Part shown: positions 1 through 6,077 of the stretch, in pieces | How the letters are laid out: each line of letters begins with the position of its first letter | Position numbering within the stretch: position 1 is the stretch's first letter | Assembly (NCBI GenBank): GCA_003250235.1 | Contig: QKGY01000219.1 | Span: 1 to 6,406 of the forward strand | Source: Desulfuromonadaceae bacterium | GTDB lineage: Bacteria > Desulfobacterota > Desulfuromonadia > Desulfuromonadales > SZUA-540 | Direction of reading: 5' to 3' | Length of the DNA: 6,406 nt | Position numbers and translations under genes: made by a program | The notes under the pieces: generated by a model | What the model saw: only the letters and a program-made list of their open reading frames with translations | Database searches by the model: none | What the model was told of the DNA's origin: nothing

Positions 1-972
1 CGGGCCATGCCCGAAGAGCTGCGCGAGGTGGAAGGGTATTTGTCCGCCATGCAGGGCAACCTGCAGCGCCAGGTTATCCTCGAGGCCAAGATCCTGGAGG
101 TCGAACTCAATGACGGTTACCAGTCGGGGATCAACTGGGCGGCCCTCGGCAAACCCGGCGACGGCAAGTCGGTGGTGATCGGCCAGACCGGCGGTGGAAC
201 CTATTTCAATAGCGGAACGTCCGATCTCGCCGGTCTGTCCGGAGATTTGACGGTTCCTACCTCGGCTGCCGCTACAGGATCGATTCCTGTTTCCGCGTTC
301 GGCGGTGTCTTCTCGGCCGCACTGAACCTCAAGGATTTCACCGCTTTTATCGAGCTGCTTGAATCGCAGGGCAACGTGCAGGTTCTCTCCAGTCCGCGCA
401 TCTCCACGGTGAACAACCAGAAGGCGGTCATCAAGGTGGGCACCGACGAGTTCTTCGTCACCGATGTCTCCAGCACCACCGTTACCGGCACCACGACCAC
501 CACGACTCCGGATATCACCCTGACGCCGTTCTTCTCCGGCATCGCCCTCGATGTCACCCCGCAGATCGACGGGGACGGGCAGGTAACCCTGCACATTCAC
601 CCGACGGTCAGCGATGTGCAGGACCAGCAGAAGACCATCACCGTGGCGAACCAGGAGCAGCAGCTCCCCCTGGCCCTCTCCAGCGTGCGCGAGTCGGACA
701 GCATCGTCAGCGCCCATAGCGGCCAGGTGGTGGTGATCGGTGGCCTGATGAAAAACCAGACCGTCAACCAGAGAGCCTCAGTGCCGGTTCTCGGCCGGAT
801 TCCCCTGCTGGGTAACCTCTTCTCCCACAAGCAGATGGTCTCGAAAAAGAGCGAGCTGGTCATCCTGCTGCGTCCCCAGGTGGTGGAAAACGCTCAGAGC
901 TGGGACCGGGAACTCGAGACGACCCGCAACCGCGTCAAGGCGCTCGGCGGCGCGGTTGGCCGCACCTGGTAG
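1..972 (+). CDS. mshL: MSHA pilus secretin MshL, C-terminal part (5' end outside window)
   Basis: This is the 3' portion of a secretin, the outer-membrane ring through which the MSHA pilus leaves the cell. The frame is open from the first base (R-A-M-P-E-E...), so the ATG at nt 7 is an internal codon and not a trustworthy start. The signal peptide and N-terminal N0/N1-type domains must lie upstream. Visible landmarks are the region around QVLSSPRISTVNNQKA (nt 379-426), typical of the start of the secretin core; a Thr-rich stretch (about nt 469-510); GIALDVTPQI (nt 538-567); and the secretin signature VPVLGRIPLLGNLF (nt 781-822), followed by SELVILLRPQVV. It ends at TAG 970-972, 33 nt before mshM. 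GspD and PilQ share these motifs, but the mshM-N-E-G context identifies it as MshL. Stop and frame are certain; the gene symbol is inferred from motifs plus gene order. Confidence 0.93.
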   Translation, partial: RAMPEELREVEGYLSAMQGNLQRQVILEAKILEVELNDGYQSGINWAALGKPGDGKSVVIGQTGGGTYFNSGTSDLAGLSGDLTVPTSAAATGSIPVSAFGGVFSAALNLKDFTAFIELLESQGNVQVLSSPRISTVNNQKAVIKVGTDEFFVTDVSSTTVTGTTTTTTPDITLTPFFSGIALDVTPQIDGDGQVTLHIHPTVSDVQDQQKTITVANQEQQLPLALSSVRESDSIVSAHSGQVVVIGGLMKNQTVNQRASVPVLGRIPLLGNLFSHKQMVSKKSELVILLRPQVVENAQSWDRELETTRNRVKALGGAVGRTW

Positions 973-1005
973 CCGCCCTAAGCATCGATCGGACGGGGAA
1001 CCCCT

Positions 1006-1926
1006 ATGGTATACCTGGAACATTTCGGGCTGAGTGAGCCGCCTTTCTCCCTGACCCCGGACACCAGCTATTTCTATAACACCATCAGCCATCGCGAAGC
1101 GCTGGAGGTATTGCTGGTGACGCTGCGCACGGGGGAGGGGTTCGTCAAGATCGTCGGCGAGGTCGGCACCGGCAAGACGCTGCTGTGCCGCAAGTTGCTG
1201 GATGCTCTCGATGGGGAGGAATGGGTCACGGCCTATCTGCCCAATCCCCTGCTCGATCCCGCGGAGCTTTACCGGGCTTTCGCCGACGAACTCGGCCTTT
1301 CGTTGCCGCAGTCGGCTACGGTCAACGAGCTTCTCAAAGGGATCAACGCCCGGCTGATCGCGCTCGGCAGCGAGGGGCGCCGGGTGGTGCTGTGCATCGA
1401 CGAGGTCCAAGTCATGCCGGGCAAGAGCCTGGAAGCCCTGCGCCTGCTCAGCAACCTGGAGACGGAGAAGCGCAAACTGCTGCAGATCGTCCTGTTTGCC
1501 CAGCCCGAGCTCGACGAACGCCTGGCGCATCCCTCGCTACGGCAACTGCGCCAGCGTCTCGCCTTCAGCTACCGCCTTCTTCCCCTCGATCCGGAAGGCG
1601 TGCGCGGCTATGTCGCTCACCGTCTTCTGGTGGCCGGCCATCAGGGAGGCGCCCTGTTTTCCGCCTCGGCCCTGAAGCTCCTGGCCCAAGGGAGCCGCGG
1701 CATCCCCCGCCTGATCAACATCCTGAGTCATAAAGCGCTTCTGGCGGCTTACGGGCAGGGCCAGCGGCATGTGACGGCCATGCACCTGCGAGCCGCCGTC
1801 CGCGATACCGAAGATGCCGAGCCGGTCCTCGGCAGTTTTCTGCCCTGGGTCTATGGCGGTCTGACTTTCATGATCCTGCTGGAGATTTCGGCGCTGGTCT
1901 ATTTCGTTCGCGGGGGCGTTTCATGA
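1006..1926 (+). CDS. mshM: MSHA biogenesis ATPase MshM (ExeA/GspA-like AAA protein)
   Basis: A 306-residue P-loop ATPase of the ExeA/GspA type. In this family the ATPase acts at the inner membrane with a partner protein (here MshN) and is thought to help the secretin assemble or cross the peptidoglycan. The N-terminus MVYLEHFGLSEPPFSLTPD is the family's typical opening and supports the ATG at 1006. A purine-rich GGACGGGGA lies just upstream as a plausible ribosome site. Walker A is GEVGTGKT (residues 51-58) and Walker B is VVLCIDE (127-133, with D132 and E133). RGIPRLIN (231-238) matches the conserved motif near the end of the AAA lid. Residues about 280-301 form one hydrophobic segment, so the protein is probably a tail-anchored membrane protein. 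There is no room for the C-terminal peptidoglycan-binding domain present in ExeA/GspA. The TGA stop overlaps the next start (ATGA, 1923-1926), implying translational coupling to mshN. Confidence 0.93.
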   Translation: MVYLEHFGLSEPPFSLTPDTSYFYNTISHREALEVLLVTLRTGEGFVKIVGEVGTGKTLLCRKLLDALDGEEWVTAYLPNPLLDPAELYRAFADELGLSLPQSATVNELLKGINARLIALGSEGRRVVLCIDEVQVMPGKSLEALRLLSNLETEKRKLLQIVLFAQPELDERLAHPSLRQLRQRLAFSYRLLPLDPEGVRGYVAHRLLVAGHQGGALFSASALKLLAQGSRGIPRLINILSHKALLAAYGQGQRHVTAMHLRAAVRDTEDAEPVLGSFLPWVYGGLTFMILLEISALVYFVRGGVS

Positions 1927-3026
1927 GTCTGATCAACCAGATGCTCAAGGACCTGGAACGCCGTCAGGCGTCGCCCGTAAACCCACCAGGCACCCGGTTG
2001 CCGACGGGCGGAGCGCCGTCGAAGCGTTTTTCACGGGCGAGGGGACTGTTTCTTGTCGCGGGAGTTTTCGTGGCCGTGGCCTTGGGGTGGTGGGGCATTG
2101 TCGCCTTTCGGGAGTCGCGCTCTGTCGCCGAGGTTCCGATACGCGTGACGGAAGAGATCCCCGCGCGCAACAAGGTGCCGGTGCGCGACACGGCTCAGGA
2201 ACCTGCCCCCGAGCCCGAGACACCGACGGCTTCCGCCATCGTGGAAGAGCCCGCTGCGGTCGAAAGGCCATCCTCCCAGTCCGTGGTTGAGCCAACGCCG
2301 GTTGAGCAGCCCGCAGTCTCCGTGGTTCCCCCGGCGACTGCCGCGAAAGACACTGTCAAAGCCGCGCCGAAGCCGGAACCGACGCCGAAGACCGTCACCC
2401 GGCCTGCTTCGTCGGCAGGGACGTTGAAAAAGACCCCTAGGCCCCTGTCTCCGGAGGAAAAGTCCCGTGTCGCTTTGGCCAAGGGAGAGGATGCCCTCAA
2501 GAACGGACAGGTCGCTGGTGCCGAAGCCGCTTTTCGCGAGGCGCTTCGGATGATGCCTGGTTCTAAGGAGGCCCGGGAGGCTCTGGCGGGGCTTCTCCTC
2601 GCATCCGGCCGTATTAGCGAGGCGGTACCGCTTTACCGCGAAGGGCTGGATCTGGCGCCCGACTACGCCCCTTTCCGCAAGGGGTATGCCCGCATCCTGG
2701 TGGATCAGGGTGAGGTCCGCACCGCCGCGGCGGTGCTTGAAGCTGCGCCTCTGCCCTCTGTCGATGCGGACCCGGAGTACCATCTGCTGCTGGCGGCAGT
2801 CTTCCAGCGTCTGGGCCGATATGCCGAGGCCGCCGAGGCCTATGGTCGCGTTCTGCAGATTCAACCGGGCAACGGGCTCACCTGGATGGGGATGGCGATT
2901 GCCCTGGAGAGCGACGGCCGACCTCGCGAAGCCCTGGATGCCTACCGGCAGTCCCTGGCACGCGGGAACCTCCGATCCGACCTGGTGGCTTACGTGCAGG
3001 GGCGCATTGCCGCCCTGGAGCGCTGA
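1923..3026 (+). CDS. mshN: MSHA biogenesis protein MshN, membrane-anchored TPR protein
   Basis: A 367-residue protein with the layout expected of MshN. It has a short cytoplasmic N-terminus beginning MSLINQMLKDLERRQAS, a single membrane span at about residues 41-62 preceded by basic residues (KRFSRAR), and a low-complexity Pro/Glu/Ala/Thr/Val linker (about 70-178) long enough to reach across the periplasm. A C-terminal helical block (about 182-345) contains several TPR-like repeats, for example AKGEDALKNGQVAGAEAAFR, ...GRISEAVPLYREGLDLAPD, ...GRYAEAAEAYGRVLQIQPGN and ...GRPREALDAYRQSL. TPR arrays act as protein-docking surfaces; the partner is not shown by sequence and is presumably the secretin or MshM. 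The start is fixed by the 4-nt ATGA overlap with mshM and by the conserved N-terminal motif. A 58-nt gap separates it from mshE. The symbol rests on architecture and gene order, because TPR repeats alone are not diagnostic. Confidence 0.9.
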   Translation: MSLINQMLKDLERRQASPVNPPGTRLPTGGAPSKRFSRARGLFLVAGVFVAVALGWWGIVAFRESRSVAEVPIRVTEEIPARNKVPVRDTAQEPAPEPETPTASAIVEEPAAVERPSSQSVVEPTPVEQPAVSVVPPATAAKDTVKAAPKPEPTPKTVTRPASSAGTLKKTPRPLSPEEKSRVALAKGEDALKNGQVAGAEAAFREALRMMPGSKEAREALAGLLLASGRISEAVPLYREGLDLAPDYAPFRKGYARILVDQGEVRTAAAVLEAAPLPSVDADPEYHLLLAAVFQRLGRYAEAAEAYGRVLQIQPGNGLTWMGMAIALESDGRPREALDAYRQSLARGNLRSDLVAYVQGRIAALER

Positions 3027-3084
3027 TCCCCGCAGGGATAAATGATGAGGCGTTTCGGGAAACCGTGAAACAGAGAGTGACACC

Positions 3085-4827
3085 ATGAGCGTAGTACGGA
3101 AAAAAATCCGCATCGGCGACCTGCTGGTCCAGAACGGCATCATTACCGAGCAGCAGCTGGAAACGGCGCTGGCCACCCAGAAAAAGACCGGGACCAAGCT
3201 CGGCAACACTCTGATCGAGCTTGGTTATCTGAGCTCCCAGCGGTTCCTGGAGTTTCTCGGCGAACAGTTGCAGATTCCCTATGTCGATCTCAAACTGTAC
3301 CAGTACGATGCCGACAAGGTGCGCCTGCTTCCGGAAACCTATTCCCGTCGCTACCGGGCCATCGTGCTGTCCGAGGCGCCGGACCACCTGCTGGTGGGGA
3401 TGGCCGATCCGACGGACATCTACGCGTACGACGAGCTGGTCAAGATCCTCAAGCGCAACATCAATCTTGCCGTGGTGCGCGAAACCGACCTGCTGCGCAC
3501 CATCGATACGGTCTACCGTCGCACCGACGAGATCGTCAACATCGCCGAGGAGCTGGGGGAAGAGCTCTCCCAGGGCGACGTCAATCTGGCCGACCTGCTC
3601 CCCGACAGCCAGCTCGAGGATGCCCCGGTGGTTCGTCTGCTGCGCACCCTGTTCGAGGATGCGGTGCAGGTGGGGGCGTCGGACATCCACATCGAGCCCG
3701 ACGAAAAGGTGCTGCGCATTCGCCAGCGCATCGACGGGGTGCTGCAGGAGCAGGTGATGAAGGAGAAACGCATCGCTGCTGCTCTCGTCTCACGGCTCAA
3801 GCTGATGAGCGGTCTCGACATCTCCGAGCGCCGCCTCCCTCAGGACGGCCGCTTCAACATCAAGGTGCGCGGTCGCAGCATCGACGTGCGTCTCTCCACC
3901 ATGCCGCTGCAGTTCGGCGAAGCCGTGGTCATGCGTCTGCTCGACCAGTCGAGCGGCATCTTGAGCCTCAACCAGGTCGGCATGCCCGAGACCCTGCTCG
4001 GACGTTTTCGCACCCTGGTGACTCGCCCTCACGGCATGGTTCTGGTCACCGGCCCCACCGGAAGCGGCAAGACGACCACGCTCTATGCCGCCCTCAACGA
4101 ACTGAACCAGGCGGAAAAGAAGATCATCACCGTCGAAGACCCGGTGGAGTACCGCCTGCCGCGGGTCAACCAGGTGCAGGTCCATCCCCGCATCGGCCTG
4201 ACCTTCGCCAGTGTGCTGCGCGCCGGGCTGCGCCAGGACCCCGACATCATCCTGGTCGGCGAGATGCGCGATCAGGAGACGGCGGAGATCGGCCTGCGCG
4301 CTGCAATGACCGGCCACATGGTCCTCTCGACCCTGCATACCAATGATGCCGTGAGTACCGCCCTGCGTCTGCTCGACATGGGGGCGGAGGGATACATCGT
4401 GGCCAGCGCCCTCAACGCCGTGCTGGCCCAGCGTCTGGTGCGTCGCGTGTGCGACAGCTGCACGGTCGACGCTCTTCCCGATGCGCGGCAACAGAGCTGG
4501 CTTAACGCCACCCTCGGCGACCGAGGCAAGGCCTTGAAGTTCAAGAAGGGGACCGGATGTCCCAACTGCAATAACACCGGCTATCACGGCCGTATCGGTA
4601 TCTTCGAGCTGCTTGAAATCGATCATGCCCTGGCCGACGCGCTACGGCGCAACGACAATGCGGCCTTTGCCAACGCCGCCCGGCAGCAGAAGGGTTTTCA
4701 GCCCCTGACGGTCTGCGCTCTGCAGTATGCGGCTCGCGGCGTGACCAGCCTGGCCGAGGTGCTGCGCATCGCCGGGCAGGTGGAAGAGGCTGAAGGCGTG
4801 GGGGCCGAACCGGTGCAGAAGAGCTGA
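3085..4827 (+). CDS. mshE: MSHA pilus extension ATPase MshE with c-di-GMP-binding MshEN domain
   Basis: A 580-residue GspE/PilB-family hexameric ATPase that powers pilus polymerisation from the cytoplasmic face, working on MshG. The N-terminal MshEN domain shows two 24-residue c-di-GMP motifs: residues 9-32 (RIGDLLVQNG...LATQ) and 38-61 (KLGNTLIELGYL...GEQ), separated by the canonical five residues KKTGT. The motor domain contains VGASDIHIEP (196-205), Walker A GPTGSGKT (323-330), the Asp box ITVEDPVEY (348-356), Walker B DPDIILVGEMRD (385-396) and the His box TGHMVLSTLHTNDA (409-422). A zinc-type C-x2-C...C-x2-C set is formed by C456, C459, C492 and C495. All catalytic motifs are intact. The conserved MshEN start supports ATG 3085, with GAGAG 9-13 nt upstream as a modest ribosome site. 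PilB or GspE are alternatives, but MshEN plus the msh neighbours favour MshE. Confidence 0.96.
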   Translation: MSVVRKKIRIGDLLVQNGIITEQQLETALATQKKTGTKLGNTLIELGYLSSQRFLEFLGEQLQIPYVDLKLYQYDADKVRLLPETYSRRYRAIVLSEAPDHLLVGMADPTDIYAYDELVKILKRNINLAVVRETDLLRTIDTVYRRTDEIVNIAEELGEELSQGDVNLADLLPDSQLEDAPVVRLLRTLFEDAVQVGASDIHIEPDEKVLRIRQRIDGVLQEQVMKEKRIAAALVSRLKLMSGLDISERRLPQDGRFNIKVRGRSIDVRLSTMPLQFGEAVVMRLLDQSSGILSLNQVGMPETLLGRFRTLVTRPHGMVLVTGPTGSGKTTTLYAALNELNQAEKKIITVEDPVEYRLPRVNQVQVHPRIGLTFASVLRAGLRQDPDIILVGEMRDQETAEIGLRAAMTGHMVLSTLHTNDAVSTALRLLDMGAEGYIVASALNAVLAQRLVRRVCDSCTVDALPDARQQSWLNATLGDRGKALKFKKGTGCPNCNNTGYHGRIGIFELLEIDHALADALRRNDNAAFANAARQQKGFQPLTVCALQYAARGVTSLAEVLRIAGQVEEAEGVGAEPVQKS

Positions 4828-4846
4828 TGGACGTGTCACTAAGACG

Positions 4847-4862
4847 AGTCAAAATTCTGACT
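4847..4862. repeat. Short AGTCA/TGACT inverted repeat in the mshE-mshG gap
   Basis: AGTCA (4847-4851) and TGACT (4858-4862) form a perfect five-base inverted repeat around AAATTC, in the AT-richer 50-nt gap between mshE and mshG. There is no following T-run, so it is not a classical intrinsic terminator. It could be a small hairpin or a protein-binding site, or chance. Confidence 0.2.
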
Positions 4863-4877
4863 TTGGGCGACTAGGGA

Positions 4878-5063
4878 ATGGCGAACTTTCACTACAAGGC
4901 GCGCAGCGCCCGGGGCGAGCTGTACGAGGGGACGGTCGAAGCGCCGTCCGCCGATGCCGTCGCCGCGCAGCTGCTGTCGAGGAGGTGTCCGCCTCCGTCG
5001 ATCTCTGGACTCTGCTGCGAGAAAAGTTCGAACGTAACGGCGGGGTGGAGATTGAGGACCTGA
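4878..5063 (+). pseudogene. mshG: N-terminal fragment of mshG, out of frame with the rest of the gene
   Basis: The first ~35 residues (MANFHYKARSARGELYEG, then ...AVAAQLLSR) are the standard small N-terminal domain of GspF/PilC/MshG platform proteins. After TCG 4977-4979 this frame gives unrelated sequence (RRCPPPSISGLCC...) and stops at TGA 5061-5063. The real MshG sequence resumes in another frame as VEEVSASVDLW (from about 4976). An in-frame TAG at 4872-4874 rules out a longer start upstream. The AGGGA next to the ATG is too close to be an ideal ribosome site, but GGG at 4865-4867 is better placed. I read this as the 5' end of one gene broken by a deletion near 4977-4985, not as an independent small protein. 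A sequencing or assembly error would look the same. Confidence 0.8.
4981..4996. repeat. GGAGG/CCTCC inverted repeat at the mshG frame break
   Basis: GGAGG (4981-4985), a six-base spacer TGTCCG, and CCTCC (4992-4996) form a perfect five-base-pair stem, extendable inward by one T-G wobble pair. It lies exactly where the mshG reading frame is lost. Short GC-rich stems of this kind can promote slipped-strand deletion or cause polymerase dropout in sequencing; either role here is inference. AGGAGGT (4980-4986) is also a perfect match to the anti-Shine-Dalgarno sequence, but no start codon in the MshG frame sits at a workable distance downstream. Confidence 0.5.
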
Positions 5064-6076
5064 TCCTCTTCTGCCGTCAGATGCATACCCTCACTAAGGC
5101 CGGGGTTCCCATGATCCGTGCCCTCAAGGGGCTGACGGAGACCGCTCGCAAGCCGGCGATGGGGCGTACCCTCAAAGCGGTATGCGACGACCTGGAGAGC
5201 GGCCGCGACCTCTCCGGGGCGTTGGCTCGGTATCCGAAAATCTTCCCGCCCCTGCTCACCAGCATGGTGCAAGTGGGGGAGAACACCGGCAAACTCGACG
5301 AAACGTTCCTGCAGGTGGCCACTTACCTGACCATGGAGAAAGACACCATCGACCGGGTCAAGCAGGCGATGCGCTACCCCACCTTCGTGGTGGTGGCCAT
5401 CAGTATTGCCATTGCCATCCTGAGCCTCTTCGTTATCCCGACTTTCGAGAAGGTTTTCAAGGGCTTCGGCGCCGAGCTCCCCCTGCCGACGCGGATCATC
5501 CTGGGGATTTCCCGCTTCTCGGTGTCGTACTGGCCACACATCCTGATCATTCTGGTTCTGGCCTTTTACGGCGTGCGGCGCTGGCTCAGAACCGACAAGG
5601 GAAAATATACCTGGGACAAACTGAAACTGCGTCTGCCGGTAGTCGGAAGTATCATCCTTCGGGCTACCCTGACACGCTTCTCCCGGGCTTTTTCCATGGG
5701 ATTTTCCGCCGGAGTGCCTCTGGTGCAGGCGCTGAGTTTCACGGCACGGGCGGTGGACAACAGCTTTGTCGGCGAGCGCCTCGAACAGATGCGCAACGGC
5801 ATCGAGCGAGGCGACACCCTCACCCGCAGCGCCCGTTCCACGGGGATGTTCACCCCCCTGGTGCTGCAGATGCTGGCGGTGGGAGAGGAGACCGGTGCCG
5901 TCGACCAGATGCTGCTCGAGGTAGCGGAGTTCTACGAGCGCGAGGTCGACTACGATCTCAAAAACATCACCAGCGCTATCGAACCGATTCTCATTGTCTT
6001 TATCGGCGCAATGGTGCTGGTGCTGGCGCTGGGGGTCTTTCTCCCCATGTGGAACCTGTCGCAGGTCGTGCGCTGA
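4985..6076 (+). CDS. mshG: MSHA inner-membrane platform protein MshG, main body (frameshifted from its N-terminus)
   Basis: This frame encodes 363 residues of a GspF/PilC-family polytopic protein, the inner-membrane platform that couples MshE to pilin insertion. Two T2SSF-type domains are visible. The first (about residues 25-155) contains LILFCRQMHTLTKAGVPMIRAL and MVQVGENTGKLDE, then a membrane span at about 132-155. The second (about 228-356) contains TRFSRAFSMGFSAGVPLVQAL and MLAVGEETGAVDQMLLEVA, then a final span at about 333-356. A middle hydrophobic stretch lies at about 183-197. The nominal GTG start at 4985 is unlikely to be natural: the AGGAGG purine run abuts it with no spacing, and family members begin about 40 residues earlier, as in the out-of-frame fragment at 4878. 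The intact gene would have spanned 4878-6076. Whether this body alone is translated or works cannot be told from the sequence. The TGA is 1 nt before the pilin ATG. Confidence 0.88.
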   Translation: MSASVDLWTLLREKFERNGGVEIEDLILFCRQMHTLTKAGVPMIRALKGLTETARKPAMGRTLKAVCDDLESGRDLSGALARYPKIFPPLLTSMVQVGENTGKLDETFLQVATYLTMEKDTIDRVKQAMRYPTFVVVAISIAIAILSLFVIPTFEKVFKGFGAELPLPTRIILGISRFSVSYWPHILIILVLAFYGVRRWLRTDKGKYTWDKLKLRLPVVGSIILRATLTRFSRAFSMGFSAGVPLVQALSFTARAVDNSFVGERLEQMRNGIERGDTLTRSARSTGMFTPLVLQMLAVGEETGAVDQMLLEVAEFYEREVDYDLKNITSAIEPILIVFIGAMVLVLALGVFLPMWNLSQVVR

Positions 6077-6077
6077 G

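Noticed and set aside
3052..3071. GTTTC/GAAAC inverted repeats before mshE as a terminator or regulatory hairpin
   Set aside because: The stem is only 4-5 pairs, AT-containing and without a T-run; an intrinsic terminator inside this operon is not supported.
2031..3209. Long minus-strand open frame (about 392 codons) antisense to mshN and the start of mshE
   Set aside because: Same GC-skew shadow effect; it crosses a gene boundary and shows no motif or plausible start.
4828..4877. Possible promoter or sigma-54 site (TGGACGTGTCACT...) in the mshE-mshG gap
   Set aside because: The GG/GC elements with correct spacing are not present, and no convincing -35/-10 pair is visible.
4980..4985. Tandem AGG-AGG codons as a programmed +1 frameshift site joining the two mshG frames
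   Set aside because: A +1 shift leads to the wrong frame; a -1 (or +2) shift is needed. No shift would restore the missing GxxPxxI-like residues.
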